Assembly: GCF_018986435.1 (NCBI RefSeq)
Contig: NZ_JAHMIN010000010.1
Location: forward strand, 1 to 64,000
Direction: 5' to 3'
DNA length: 64,000 nt
From: Hahella sp. HN01
GTDB taxonomy: Bacteria; Pseudomonadota; Gammaproteobacteria; Pseudomonadales; Oleiphilaceae
In this document: in pieces, positions 17,098-25,937 of the stretch
Numbering within the stretch: the stretch's first letter is position 1
Layout of the letters: every line of letters starts with the position of its first letter
Notes under the pieces: generated by a model
Told to the model about the DNA's origin: nothing
The model's database searches: none
What the model saw: the letters and a program-made list of their open reading frames with translations, nothing else
Position numbers and translations under genes: made by a program

Positions 17098-17580
17098 TCA
17101 CTGCTTAACATGATCGCGAATAACGCGTTGTTTTTGACGATTCCAGTCGCGCTCTTTTTCGGTTTCGCGCTTGTCGAAATCCTTCTTGCCTTTCACCAGG
17201 GCAATTTCGCATTTCACTTTATTGCCTTTCCAGTAAAGGGCCAAAGGCACGCAAGTGTGGCCCGTCTGCGACACTGCGCCGATCAGCTTGTTGAGCTCAC
17301 GACGATTCAGCAGCAGCTTACGAGTGCGGGTGGGATCTGCAATGACGTGAGTGGAGGCTTCCTTCAACGGTGTGATATGGGCGCCTAACAACCAGGCTTC
17401 ACTGTCTTTCAGTAATACATAGGAATCCACTAACTGACACTTTCCGGCGCGCAGGCTTTTTACTTCCCAACCGGTTAGCGCGAGGCCGGCTTCGAACTTT
17501 TCAACAATGTGATAGTCGAAGCGGGCCTTCTTATTCAGGGCGATGGTGGACCCGGTATTTTTGTTTTTGGCTTGACTCAT
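17098..17580 (-). CDS. smpB: SsrA-binding protein SmpB
   Basis: A 160-residue OB-fold protein that binds tmRNA and delivers it to stalled ribosomes. It has the family hallmarks: an N-terminal [20 protein letters not shown] beta region, the [14 protein letters not shown] core and a basic C-terminal tail ([13 protein letters not shown]-like) that enters the ribosomal mRNA channel. Length is typical. The tmRNA gene itself was looked for nearby and not seen. It is divergent from the sodium symporter gene at 17744, a common gene order in this bacterial group. Confidence 0.96.
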   Translation of the reverse strand: MSQAKNKNTGSTIALNKKARFDYHIVEKFEAGLALTGWEVKSLRAGKCQLVDSYVLLKDSEAWLLGAHITPLKEASTHVIADPTRTRKLLLNRRELNKLIGAVSQTGHTCVPLALYWKGNKVKCEIALVKGKKDFDKRETEKERDWNRQKQRVIRDHVKQ

Positions 17581-17743
17581 ATTTCCTTACGATTCTCGGA
17601 CAAAGTCGGCTATTGTAAATTAACCTGATCCATATGGCTAAGGTCTCCTGACTTGGGTCAGCATAATCCGCTACAATGCGCCATCGTCGTCGACGTAGAA
17701 TTCCGTCGAACCTCTCAATTGCTGTGAATTAACGGATGTCTGA

Positions 17744-19309
17744 GTGCCTTTGAATTCAAAAGTTGGAATGTTGTTGCAGGGCCGTGACCGCTGGGTCAGG
17801 CAGCGCACGTTCGTCATGGCGGGCGTGGGCGCTGTCGTGGGGTTCGCCAACATCTGGACATTTCCCTCCCTGATGGCGGAATACGGCGGACTGGCTTTTC
17901 TTATCGCCTATACGTTGGCGCTGCTGACCCTGACCTTGCCTCTGGCGGTATTGGAAATAGGACTTGGGCGCTACGTGCGTCGCAACCCTGTTGACGTGTT
18001 ACAGAGCGTGGGTGGTCAAAGCTCAGGCTTTTCTCTGTGGCGTTGGACCGGAGGCCTTATGGTCATCGCCGCGTTGCTGACGGTGGTGATCTATTCATTA
18101 GTGGCGGGAATGGGGCTGTCTTACGCGCTGAAGTCAGCCTTCAGCGAGTTTCAAGGCATTGAGCCCGGCGCCATGCCGGCCGTGTTGAGCGCGCTACAAC
18201 AAAACACCACCGTTATGATCATCTGGCTAAGCGTGTTCATTGGTCTGGTGTTTCTCATTTCAGTGAAAGGCGTTTATCACGGTCTGGAAAAGGCGATGTT
18301 GTACATCGTCCCTCTGATGTTCGTGATGCTTGCGGTGATGCTGGTCTATAGCGCGCGTTATGGTGATTTGGGCGGGGCTCTTAGCTACCTGTTTTCATTC
18401 GAGTCGGTTTCTCTTTCCTGGGCGGGCGTGCTGGCCGCCTACAAATACGCCTTTTTCTCTCTGTCCATTGGCGCAGGCGTCATGATGGTGTTGGGCGCTT
18501 ACATGCCTAATCATGGCAAAGTCGGGCGCTCAGTATTGATCATCTCTTTTGTGGATCTATTAGTTGGCGCTGTCGCGGGGCTGGTGGTGTTGTCCTGGCT
18601 GTTAAAAGCGGAACTGCCTCCAGACCAGGGGTTCTCCTTGATCTTTCAATCGCTTCCACTGGCGCTGGGTCAGCTGCCGATGGGGTCAGTGTTTGGCGTT
18701 TTATTCTTTATCTTTTTCACGCTGGCCGCCTGGAGCTCTGCAGTTTTCCTGATTGAACCCGGCGTCGCCTGGCTACAGGAAAGATACTCCTTATCGCGGG
18801 TGAGCGCCGCGTCCATCACTCACGTTGCGTTATGGGGGCTGGGCGCATTGCTGGTTATGTCCATGGCGGGACATCGGCATTGGCAACTGGCGGGCATTCC
18901 GCTATTCAGTCTGCTGCAGTTTGTGGTATCCACGATCTTGCTGCCGGTGGCGGGATGTCTGCTGACAGTACTATGCGGCTATGTGCTCCCCTATGAGCGG
19001 CTTGCACAGGCCTTGCGCCTTAGCCCCGAGCAGCGCTTGTTTCGCTGGGGCTATCCGCTGCTGAGATACTTTTGTGTTCCTGTGTTGATTGTTATACAAA
19101 TCTCCATGGTTTTTGACTTGCTGCTACATAGCTGTGAATTCACCGCTCCGAAAAACGGCGGGCTTTGCTCGGAAGAAGTCGTGAGTAGCAGTAAGGAAGT
19201 CCTGGAAGAGGCCGAACCGGAAGAGGTGGATTTGGTGAAATCCGCCCCGGTGAACCCGGAAGTGAATGTTGAAAACGTAGAAGAGGAGAACGAGGTTGCC
19301 CCAGATTAG
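17744..19309 (+). CDS. Sodium-dependent symporter, neurotransmitter:sodium symporter (SNF) family
   Basis: A protein of about 521 residues with roughly 11-12 membrane segments. The N-terminal TM1 signature RQRTFVMAGVGAVVGFANIWTFP matches the unwound sodium/substrate site of LeuT-type transporters, followed by YGGLAFLIAYTLALLTLTLPL and LEIGLGR. Bacterial members carry amino acids or small amines with Na+. The last 40 residues are an unusual acidic cytoplasmic tail rich in Glu and Val (EEAEPEEVDLVKSA). The start is either GTG 17744 or ATG 17768. Its 3' end overlaps ratA by 14 bp, so the two are probably co-transcribed. Confidence 0.88.
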   Translation: MPLNSKVGMLLQGRDRWVRQRTFVMAGVGAVVGFANIWTFPSLMAEYGGLAFLIAYTLALLTLTLPLAVLEIGLGRYVRRNPVDVLQSVGGQSSGFSLWRWTGGLMVIAALLTVVIYSLVAGMGLSYALKSAFSEFQGIEPGAMPAVLSALQQNTTVMIIWLSVFIGLVFLISVKGVYHGLEKAMLYIVPLMFVMLAVMLVYSARYGDLGGALSYLFSFESVSLSWAGVLAAYKYAFFSLSIGAGVMMVLGAYMPNHGKVGRSVLIISFVDLLVGAVAGLVVLSWLLKAELPPDQGFSLIFQSLPLALGQLPMGSVFGVLFFIFFTLAAWSSAVFLIEPGVAWLQERYSLSRVSAASITHVALWGLGALLVMSMAGHRHWQLAGIPLFSLLQFVVSTILLPVAGCLLTVLCGYVLPYERLAQALRLSPEQRLFRWGYPLLRYFCVPVLIVIQISMVFDLLLHSCEFTAPKNGGLCSEEVVSSSKEVLEEAEPEEVDLVKSAPVNPEVNVENVEEENEVAPD

Positions 19310-19727
19310 TCGTAGTGCGCTGGTCACATACTCTGCTGAGCGCATGTATGATCTGGTGAATGACGTGCGCGCCTATCCTGAATTCCTGCCCTGGTGCGGA
19401 ATGACGGAAGTGATTCAAGAGAGTTCTGATGAAATGCTTGCGCGCATCCAGGTCAGTAAGGGCTCAGTAAGACACGCTTTTACTACCCGTAATAGTTTGG
19501 TGCGTCCTTCGGAAATTATCCTCACATTGGTGGATGGACCTTTTCGCAAGCTTCAGGGCCGTTGGAGTTTCCTGGCCCTGGACGAAGCTGCCTGCAAAGT
19601 CGCGTTAGCACTGGAGTATGAGCTGACTGGCGCATTAACCGGGATGGCGCTTGGGCCCGTATTTTCCCAGGCCGCTGGAACTATGGTGGATGCGTTCTGC
19701 AAACGCGCGCAGGTGATCTATCGCTAG
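19296..19727 (+). CDS. ratA: RatA-family protein (START/Coq10-like)
   Basis: A 143-residue START/polyketide-cyclase fold protein. Typical motifs are SAERMYDLVNDVRAYPEFLPWC at residues 13-34 and the C-terminal amphipathic helix AAGTMVDAFCKRAQ. E. coli RatA is reported to block 70S ribosome formation, while Coq10 relatives bind ubiquinone, so the physiological role may be respiratory. The start is the TTG at 19296 inside the symporter gene; no ATG exists further upstream in the same homologous stretch. It is followed by rnfH, and smpB lies divergently just upstream of the symporter, a well-known neighbourhood. Confidence 0.93.
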   Translation: MPQISRSALVTYSAERMYDLVNDVRAYPEFLPWCGMTEVIQESSDEMLARIQVSKGSVRHAFTTRNSLVRPSEIILTLVDGPFRKLQGRWSFLALDEAACKVALALEYELTGALTGMALGPVFSQAAGTMVDAFCKRAQVIYR

Positions 19728-19804
19728 GCCGCGCCTATTTTGCGTTATGAATCGAATTCTCTGACGAATGGCGAAAATGCTGATGTGTAGAAGTGAGCGT
19801 GAGC

Positions 19805-20095
19805 ATGGATAAATTAAAAATTCAGGTGGAGGTAGCCTATGCCTTACCTGAGCAGCAGAAGATCATTCCTCTGGCTGTGGTGGAGGGAACAACTGCCTAT
19901 GAGGCGGTCCAGATGTCTGGCGTCACTCATTTCTTTCCGCAAATAGAGCTGGAGTCGGCAAAGATGGGGATATTTGGTAAGGCCATTTCAGACCCCAAAT
20001 CCCATGCCCTGAGAGAGGGCGACCGAGTTGAGATATATCGGCCACTCAAAATAGACCCGAAGCAGGCCCGACTGAATCGGGCCAAAAAGGGCTAG
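19805..20095 (+). CDS. rnfH: RnfH family Ubl-like protein
   Basis: A 96-residue beta-grasp (ubiquitin-like) protein of the RnfH/UPF0125 family. It has the characteristic VEVAYALPEQQKIIPLAV start and the C-terminal LREGDRVEIYRPLKIDPK motif. The ATG at 19805 is preferred over the GTG at 19793. Its molecular role is not settled; it is often encoded beside ratA, as here (77 bp downstream). A loose ratA-rnfH operon is likely. Confidence 0.93.
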   Translation: MDKLKIQVEVAYALPEQQKIIPLAVVEGTTAYEAVQMSGVTHFFPQIELESAKMGIFGKAISDPKSHALREGDRVEIYRPLKIDPKQARLNRAKKG

Positions 20096-20127
20096 CTAAA
20101 CTTAATCAAACCTGTTTTGCTGAACGC

Positions 20128-20550
20128 TTAGTTGGTCGTTTTATAAACGTCCGTCTCTTCCACTGTCTCAGAAGGCTCAGCTTGGCCGCGTAGTTTGTAA
20201 GCCTTGCCGGGGTTCGCCAAATCAGCTGGCAGCAGCTTTGCTTTGGCAATATTCACCAGAATGTCATTCTCATATTCCAGAGTGATGTTCTGACGATAAA
20301 TCTTACCGCCCGACAGCTGGATAGAATAGAAATAGGTGTCGTAGCTGGGGTCGAGCGTGCTTTCCAATACTGGAGAGCCTAATAGATACTGAACCTGACG
20401 ACGGTTCATGCCGACCTTGAGTTGGTCCACAGCTTCTTTCTCCACGATGTTTCCCTGTTGGACATCTATTTTGTAGACGCCTGGGAAGGTGCAGGCTGTG
20501 AGAGTGTGTATAATAAGGAGGATTACAAGGGATCGTAACTTTTGCATCAT
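20128..20550 (-). CDS. bamE: Outer-membrane assembly lipoprotein BamE (SmpA/OmlA)
   Basis: A lipoprotein of about 140 residues with signal and lipobox LTAC (Cys about 20). The BamE fold motif VDQLKVGMNRRQVQYLLGSP is followed by DTYFYSIQLSGG. As a BAM complex subunit it helps fold outer-membrane beta-barrels. Two adjacent in-frame ATGs exist (20550 and 20547); any longer frame would run into the fur promoter and is rejected. It is divergently transcribed from fur with only 79 bp between start codons, the usual arrangement in gammaproteobacteria. The C-terminal tail is acidic. Confidence 0.94.
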   Translation of the reverse strand: MMQKLRSLVILLIIHTLTACTFPGVYKIDVQQGNIVEKEAVDQLKVGMNRRQVQYLLGSPVLESTLDPSYDTYFYSIQLSGGKIYRQNITLEYENDILVNIAKAKLLPADLANPGKAYKLRGQAEPSETVEETDVYKTTN

Positions 20551-20629
20551 GGATATTTTTAAACTATCTTGGCGTGACGTGGAATGATAACTGATTGCCA
20601 ACGATACTGGTATTGGGTTTCCCGGTAAA

Positions 20630-21040
20630 ATGACGAACGAAAACGTAGAACTGAAGAAAGCAGGCCTGAAAGTAACCCTTCCGCGGGTAAAGATTCTCAG
20701 TATTCTGGAAAACGCCGATAACCGGCACATGAGTGCGGAAGATGTTTATAAGGCGCTGCTGGAGGCGGGAGACGACGTAGGTTTGGCCACGGTCTACCGG
20801 GTTCTGACGCAATTTGAATCCGCAGGACTGATTCTTCGCCACAACTTCGAAGGCGCTCATGCGGTGTTCGAGCTCAATCATGATGAACACCATGATCACA
20901 TGGTTTGTGCGGAAACCGGCGATGTTATCGAGTTCTTCGATCCGGTTATCGAAAAGCGCCAAAAGGAAATTGCGGAAGAGCACGGCTATGAAATCGTTGA
21001 CCATAGCCTTACGCTGTACGTGAAGCCAAAGAAGAAATAG
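20630..21040 (+). CDS. fur: Ferric uptake regulator Fur
   Basis: A 136-residue Fe(II)-dependent repressor with a winged helix (residues about 1-82, VGLATVYRVLTQFESAGL) and a dimer domain. Metal ligands align with E. coli numbering: His87, Asp89, Glu108 and His125. Only Cys93 is kept. The partner cysteine at 96 is Thr and the C-terminal cysteine pair is absent, as in Pseudomonas-type Fur that lacks the classic structural zinc site. It is divergent from bamE and followed by a 10-bp-stem hairpin. Confidence 0.97.
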   Translation: MTNENVELKKAGLKVTLPRVKILSILENADNRHMSAEDVYKALLEAGDDVGLATVYRVLTQFESAGLILRHNFEGAHAVFELNHDEHHDHMVCAETGDVIEFFDPVIEKRQKEIAEEHGYEIVDHSLTLYVKPKKK

Positions 21041-21054
21041 CTTCCGGTTTGTAG

Positions 21055-21087
21055 GGATAGCGCTGAGTAAACCCTGGAGCGCTATCC
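21055..21087 (+). terminator. Hairpin after fur
   Basis: GGATAGCGCT and AGCGCTATCC form a perfect 10-bp stem with a 13-base loop, 14 bp after the fur stop. TGTCCTCTC follows instead of a T-run, so termination is probable but not certain. Confidence 0.6.
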
Positions 21088-21095
21088 TGTCCTCT

Positions 21096-21124
21096 CATTG
21101 CTCCATTTGCTCCATTTGCTCCAT
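21096..21124. repeat. Three tandem 9-bp units (ATTTGCTCC)
   Basis: CATTGCTCC is followed by two exact ATTTGCTCC copies in the fur-recN gap. A short simple repeat with no known role. Further on (21165-21225), TATAGC/TAGCTA motifs recur in AT-rich sequence. Confidence 0.7.
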
Positions 21125-21263
21125 CGCATTCCTGCGTATCTATCTAAACTTATCGAGCCTTCCTTTATATAGCCAATTTATAGCTAATATAGATAGCCAT
21201 CAGGTAGCTATACGGACGGTGTGGAAATAAAGCCACAAGCAAATCCTTTTGCCGTAGGGAATC

Positions 21264-22928
21264 TTACTGGAGTTGGCTGGAAGTCAGCATCTCATGCGCG
21301 TGCGCCAGGCTGTGCTCAGTAATATCCACACCTCCCAGCATTCTGGCGATTTCGTGTATACGGTCGCTGCCTTCCAATTTGAGTATGGCTGATTGTGTCT
21401 GGCCACTGCTTACATGCTTGGTCACGAAAAGGTGGTTGTGAGCTTGGGAAGCCACCTGTGCTAAGTGAGTGACGCAGAGAATTTGCGCTTTCGCCCCAAG
21501 CTCTCTCAGCATGCGCCCGACGATTTCCGCCGTGCCGCCGCCGATGCCGACATCCACTTCGTCAAATACTAATGTAGGCGTATCGGAGGATGCGGCAGCG
21601 ACGACCTGTATCGCCAGACTGATTCGCGACAACTCGCCACCGGATGCGATCTTTTGCAAAGGCTTGGGTGGTTGGCCAGGGTTCATGCTGATTAACATTT
21701 CAGCTTCCTCGTCTCCCAGCGCAGACGGGGATTTCAGAGGCGAGAACTGGATGATGAACTCAGGATTCAGTCCTAGTTTCACCAATTGCTTTTTCACCGC
21801 GCCTTGTAGTTTCTCTCCTGCTTTTGTTCTCATGGAGGTGAGTTTTTTCGCCGCCTGATTATACTTCTGCTCCAGCTCTTTGGATTGGGCTTCAAGCTTT
21901 TCCAGGTTCTCTTCGCCATCAGTCAAACTGTTGAGTTCGCTCGCCAGCTCAACATGGCGCGTCATTAATTCTTCAGGGGCCACGCGGTGCTTGCGAGCAA
22001 GATCATAGATGGCGGTCAGTCTCGCTTCCACTTCTTGCAGGCGCTCAGGGTTGATCTCCACGCTGTCCAGTACATGGCGCAGCTCACCGTTGGCTTCATC
22101 AAGCTGGATCATGGCTTCGTTCAGCATCTGACGAGCAGTCTGCAGAGAGGCGTTGTTGAGATTAATTTCCTCCAGCAGATGAATGGCGCGCCTTAGTTGG
22201 TCGATGCAGCCGCCATCGGCTTCCAGGCAACCTTCGCCGACCTGCTGAACTTTCATGATGATATTTTCTGCGTTGGCGAGCTGCTCCTGCTCTTGCTCCA
22301 ATTGCTCAATCTCGCCTTCCAGCAGCGCTAGAGCATCCAACTCCTCGACCTGATAAGTGAGTAATTGCAGTCGCGCTTCCTGTTCTTCGCTGTGGCTGAG
22401 CTTTTCTTTCAGTTTGGCGGCTATGCGCCGCCAGGATTGAAAGTGGTCCCGTACCTGTTGAAGCTGCTGGGAGTGGCCTCCAAAGTCATCCACCATTTTC
22501 AGATGGGTTTCCTTTTTCAATAGAGACTGGTGCTCATGCTGACTATGGATATCCATGAGCGTTTCGCCGAGTTCGCGAAGGTCTTGCATGGTGACGGGCT
22601 GCCCATTCAGGTAGCCGCGAGATCGACCTTCGTTGGTGACAGTTCGGCGTAAGATGCATTCCGCGCCATTATCCAGTTCTCTGGATTTCAGCCAGGCCAA
22701 CGCCTCCGGCAGACGCCTCAAATCAAAGACTGCGCTCACCTCCGCCCGTTCACAACCGTGCCTCACTATGTCTGCAGAACTTCGATCGCCGAGGGTCAGG
22801 CCGAGAGCGTCCAGAACAATGGATTTGCCTGCGCCGGTTTCCCCGCTGATAGCCGTCATGCCTTCAGCAAAGTCCAGCTCCAGGTGGCTGGCGATGGCTA
22901 GGTTCCGTATCGACAAATGAGTGAGCAT
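21264..22928 (-). CDS. recN: DNA repair protein RecN
   Basis: A 554-residue SMC-like ATPase for double-strand-break repair. Walker A GETGAGKS lies at residues 29-36, a long coiled-coil middle covers about 155-370, and the C-terminal ABC half carries the ASGGELSRISLAIQ signature and VFDEVDVGIGG Walker B. Length matches E. coli RecN. Two LexA-type operators lie 24-59 bp upstream of the start, showing that it belongs to the SOS regulon. It is convergent with fur and divergent from grpE. Confidence 0.97.
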   Translation of the reverse strand: MLTHLSIRNLAIASHLELDFAEGMTAISGETGAGKSIVLDALGLTLGDRSSADIVRHGCERAEVSAVFDLRRLPEALAWLKSRELDNGAECILRRTVTNEGRSRGYLNGQPVTMQDLRELGETLMDIHSQHEHQSLLKKETHLKMVDDFGGHSQQLQQVRDHFQSWRRIAAKLKEKLSHSEEQEARLQLLTYQVEELDALALLEGEIEQLEQEQEQLANAENIIMKVQQVGEGCLEADGGCIDQLRRAIHLLEEINLNNASLQTARQMLNEAMIQLDEANGELRHVLDSVEINPERLQEVEARLTAIYDLARKHRVAPEELMTRHVELASELNSLTDGEENLEKLEAQSKELEQKYNQAAKKLTSMRTKAGEKLQGAVKKQLVKLGLNPEFIIQFSPLKSPSALGDEEAEMLISMNPGQPPKPLQKIASGGELSRISLAIQVVAAASSDTPTLVFDEVDVGIGGGTAEIVGRMLRELGAKAQILCVTHLAQVASQAHNHLFVTKHVSSGQTQSAILKLEGSDRIHEIARMLGGVDITEHSLAHAHEMLTSSQLQ

Positions 22929-22951
22929 AGGGCGTTGTCCTATAAGTGTGA

Positions 22952-22967
22952 CTGTCTATATATACAG
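22952..22967. promoter_or_regulatory. LexA (SOS) box 1 of recN
   Basis: CTGTCTATATATACAG is a perfect CTGT-N8-ACAG match to the gammaproteobacterial LexA operator, 24 bp upstream of the recN start. Confidence 0.92.
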
Positions 22968-22971
22968 TTAT

Positions 22972-22987
22972 TTGTGTATTTATACAG
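22972..22987. promoter_or_regulatory. LexA (SOS) box 2 of recN
   Basis: TTGTGTATTTATACAG fits TTGT-N8-ACAG (one change from CTGT-N8-ACAG). It is centred 20 bp from box 1, about two helical turns, so cooperative LexA binding is plausible. Confidence 0.8.
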
Positions 22988-23116
22988 TGAAACTCATGAC
23001 GCAACAAGAGGGTGCGAAGAGTATTTTTTGTATGATTTGCAGTCATTTTGGATGCTGACTGGAGTCAATGTCGGGTGACCTGCGTCATTTCCTGACGATT
23101 GTCGATATTTGGCTGG

Positions 23117-23143
23117 TTGAAACCGGTTTGATCGACCCCATAT
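23117..23143 (+). promoter_or_regulatory. Sigma-32 (heat-shock) promoter of grpE
   Basis: TTGAAA (23117-23122), a 13-bp spacer and CCCCATAT (23136-23143) match the RpoH consensus CTTGAAA-N13/14-CCCCATNT very well. The start of grpE lies about 48 bp further on. Confidence 0.9.
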
Positions 23144-23190
23144 TGAGGGCAATTCAAAAGTATCGGATGGATTTTGGGAGATTCGATCAA

Positions 23191-23775
23191 ATGTCTGAAG
23201 ATTCTAAGAGTCAAGTAGAAGAACAAGTCATCGCTGACGATCAGGCGCAAGCCGCAATGGCTGAGCAAGCTGAAACGGCTCAGGCGAGCGGCGAACCCGC
23301 TGACCGTGACGAGTTGATTGAGAGATTGCAGCAGGAGCTCGGTGAGCAAAAAGAGCAAATGTTGCGCGTACATGCTGAGATGCAGAATGTACGCCGTCGT
23401 GCTGAAAACGATGTTGAGAAAGCGCGTAAGTTTGCTCTGGAGCGCTTTGTGAAAGAGCTCTTGCCGGTAGTGGATAGCTTGGAAAAGGCGGTGGAAGCCT
23501 GTGGCGCCACGGAGTCCGCCGAACCCCAGGTCACGACTTTGAAAGACGGCGTGGAAATGACGTTGTCTCTGTTCAACTCCGGCCTGAAAAAATTCGAAGT
23601 GGAAGTGGTTGATCCCATGGGGCAGCCCTTCAACCCGGAATTTCATGAGGCTATGTCCATGGTGCCGCAAGCCGATGTAGAGCCAAATACCGTTATTGCG
23701 GTATTGCAGAAAGGCTATCTACTGAGCGGACGTTTGGTCCGGCCAGCCATGGTTATGGTGTCGAAAGGCGTCTGA
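23191..23775 (+). CDS. grpE: Nucleotide exchange factor GrpE
   Basis: A 194-residue cochaperone that releases ADP from DnaK. The start is the ATG at 23191 (GGGAG 10-11 bases upstream). The longer frame beginning at 23068 overlaps the promoter and is rejected. The N-terminus is acidic and disordered. A long coiled-coil dimer helix covers about 40-90 ([21 protein letters not shown]), and the C-terminal beta-wing ends in [17 protein letters not shown], the GrpE signature. It heads the grpE-dnaK-dnaJ heat-shock cluster. Confidence 0.97.
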   Translation: MSEDSKSQVEEQVIADDQAQAAMAEQAETAQASGEPADRDELIERLQQELGEQKEQMLRVHAEMQNVRRRAENDVEKARKFALERFVKELLPVVDSLEKAVEACGATESAEPQVTTLKDGVEMTLSLFNSGLKKFEVEVVDPMGQPFNPEFHEAMSMVPQADVEPNTVIAVLQKGYLLSGRLVRPAMVMVSKGV

Positions 23776-23834
23776 TCGCGCTTTATACGCGTTCAGCGCT
23801 GGTTGAAAACGTACAAAATCCCGCCAGCTTCGGG

Positions 23835-23861
23835 TTGAAAAATTGAGATCAACTCCAATAT
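23835..23861 (+). promoter_or_regulatory. Second sigma-32-like promoter, upstream of dnaK
   Basis: TTGAAA (23835-23840), a 12-bp spacer and CTCCAATAT (23853-23861), 43 bp before the dnaK ATG. A weaker RpoH match than the grpE promoter. A further TTGAAA lies at 23803. Confidence 0.55.
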
Positions 23862-23904
23862 TAGCTGGTAATCAATTAGCGAGATTTTTTCAGGAGTAGA
23901 AATT

Positions 23905-25833
23905 ATGGGTAAAATTATCGGGATCGACTTGGGGACTACAAACTCCTGTGTAGCGATTCTTGAAGGCGACAAGCCACGCGTTATTGAAAACTCTGAAGGC
24001 GGACGCACTACGCCTTCCATCGTTGCATACACTGACGATGAGACGCTGGTAGGTCAATCCGCCAAGCGTCAGGCGGTAACTAACCCCACGAATACTCTTT
24101 TCGCCATCAAGCGTCTGATCGGTAGACGTTTTGAAGACGATGTAGTGCAAAAAGACATCAAAATGGTGCCTTACACTATCGCCAAGGCTGACAACGGCGA
24201 CGCTTGGGTCGACGTGAAAGGCAAGAAAATGGCGCCTCCCCAGATTTCCGCTGAAGTTCTGAAAAAGATGAAGAAAACGGCGGAAGACTTCTTGGGCGAG
24301 AAGGTGACGGAAGCGGTTATCACCGTACCGGCCTACTTCAACGACGCGCAGCGTCAGGCTACCAAAGACGCAGGCAGAATCGCCGGTCTGGAAGTTAAGC
24401 GTATTATCAACGAGCCGACTGCGGCGGCGTTGGCGTACGGTATGGACAAGAAGGGTGGCGACCGTAAAGTGGCCGTTTATGACCTGGGTGGCGGAACCTT
24501 CGATATCTCCATTATCGAAATCGCTGATGTAGACGGCGAGATGCAGTTTGAAGTACTGGCCACCAACGGCGACACGTTCCTGGGTGGTGAAGACTTCGAC
24601 TTGCGCTTGATCGACTATCTGGCGCAGGAATTCAAGAAAGATTCCGGTATCGACCTGAAAGGCGACCCATTGGCGATGCAGCGTCTGAAAGAAGCTGCAG
24701 AGAAAGCTAAGATCGAGCTTTCCAGCAGTCAGCAGACGGATGTGAATCTGCCGTACATTACTGCTGATGCAAGTGGTCCTAAGCACCTTAACGTTAAAGT
24801 GACTCGCGCCAAGCTGGAAAGTCTGGTGGAAGAGCTGGTTGAGCGTAGCCTTGAGCCATGCCGCATCGCATTGAAAGATTCTGGTTGCAGCTCCTCAGAA
24901 ATCGACGAAGTGATTCTGGTTGGCGGTCAGACTCGTATGCCAATGGTGCAGAGCAAAGTGGCCGACTTCTTTGGTAAAGAAGCGCGCAAAGACGTTAACC
25001 CTGATGAAGCGGTCGCTATCGGCGCAGCTATCCAGGGCGCGGTATTGTCTGGTGACGTGAAAGACGTATTGCTGCTGGACGTGACGCCATTGTCTTTGAG
25101 CATTGAAACCATGGGTGGCGTTTCCACGCCGATCATTGAGAAGAACACGACTATCCCGACCAAGAAGTCGCAAGTGTTCTCTACTGCGGAAGACAATCAG
25201 ACGGCTGTGACTATCCACGTTCTGCAGGGCGAGCGTAAGCAAGCGCAAATGAACAAGTCGTTAGGCCGTTTTGATTTGACTGGTCTGCCTCCCGCGCCTC
25301 GTGGCGTGCCTCAGGTTGAGGTGACCTTCGATATCGACGCCAACGGTATCATGCACGTATCTGCGAAGGATAAAGCGACTGGTAAAGAGCAATCCATCGT
25401 TATCAAAGCCTCATCTGGCTTGAGCGAAGACGAAATCGATAAGATGGTGCAGGATGCGGAAGCGCATGCGGCGGAAGATAAGAAGTTTGAAGAGTTGGCG
25501 TCTTCGCGCAATCAGGCGGACGCTCTGGTTCACGCTACTCAGAAAACGCTTAAAGATGCTGGCGATAAAGTGACTGCTGAAGAAAAAGTGGCCATTGAAG
25601 CAGCTATCAAAGAGCTGGAAGAAGCGATCAAAGGCGACGATAAAGAAGCTATTGAAGACAGAATGCAGAAGCTGAGCGAAGCATCTTCTTCCATGGCGCA
25701 GAAGATGTATGCTGAGCAGGCCGCACAGCAAGGCGGAGACGCTGGCGCTCAAGCTGAAGACGCCGCTGCTAAGCCAGCGGATGACGCAGTCGACGCCGAG
25801 TTTGAAGAAGTTAAGGACGGCGATAAGAAATAG
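23905..25833 (+). CDS. dnaK: Chaperone DnaK (Hsp70)
   Basis: A 642-residue Hsp70. The ATPase domain starts [14 protein letters not shown] and includes [13 protein letters not shown] and the VGGQTRMP phosphate loop. The linker [12 protein letters not shown] leads to the substrate domain (about 395-505) and helical lid, and the tail ends in the EEVKDG motif that binds cochaperones. Length and motifs match E. coli DnaK. It lies between grpE (129 bp upstream, with its own possible sigma-32 promoter) and dnaJ (hairpin in the gap). Confidence 0.98.
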   Translation: MGKIIGIDLGTTNSCVAILEGDKPRVIENSEGGRTTPSIVAYTDDETLVGQSAKRQAVTNPTNTLFAIKRLIGRRFEDDVVQKDIKMVPYTIAKADNGDAWVDVKGKKMAPPQISAEVLKKMKKTAEDFLGEKVTEAVITVPAYFNDAQRQATKDAGRIAGLEVKRIINEPTAAALAYGMDKKGGDRKVAVYDLGGGTFDISIIEIADVDGEMQFEVLATNGDTFLGGEDFDLRLIDYLAQEFKKDSGIDLKGDPLAMQRLKEAAEKAKIELSSSQQTDVNLPYITADASGPKHLNVKVTRAKLESLVEELVERSLEPCRIALKDSGCSSSEIDEVILVGGQTRMPMVQSKVADFFGKEARKDVNPDEAVAIGAAIQGAVLSGDVKDVLLLDVTPLSLSIETMGGVSTPIIEKNTTIPTKKSQVFSTAEDNQTAVTIHVLQGERKQAQMNKSLGRFDLTGLPPAPRGVPQVEVTFDIDANGIMHVSAKDKATGKEQSIVIKASSGLSEDEIDKMVQDAEAHAAEDKKFEELASSRNQADALVHATQKTLKDAGDKVTAEEKVAIEAAIKELEEAIKGDDKEAIEDRMQKLSEASSSMAQKMYAEQAAQQGGDAGAQAEDAAAKPADDAVDAEFEEVKDGDKK

Positions 25834-25853
25834 TCCGGCTCCTTGCATGCCTG

Positions 25854-25882
25854 AGGCAGTGCGGAATTTAACCGCACTGCCT
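25854..25882 (+). terminator. Hairpin between dnaK and dnaJ
   Basis: AGGCAGTGCGG and CCGCACTGCCT form a perfect 11-bp stem with a 7-base loop, 20 bp after dnaK, followed by TATTGTGTTT. It probably attenuates read-through so that less DnaJ than DnaK is made, or stabilises the dnaK mRNA. Confidence 0.75.
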
Positions 25883-25937
25883 TATTGTGTTTAGGTTATA
25901 ATCCGGTTTTTTTGCAGTTGGCGCATAAGATTAAGTT

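Noticed and set aside
17581-17743. tmRNA gene (ssrA) next to smpB
   Set aside because: No tRNA-Ala-like ends or tag-peptide frame could be found in the gap or nearby.
21096-21124. Possible CRISPR-like repeat
   Set aside because: Only three contiguous 9-bp units without spacers; a simple tandem repeat.
23890-24786. A 298-codon open frame on the minus strand
   Set aside because: A shadow of dnaK with no SD or recognisable domain.
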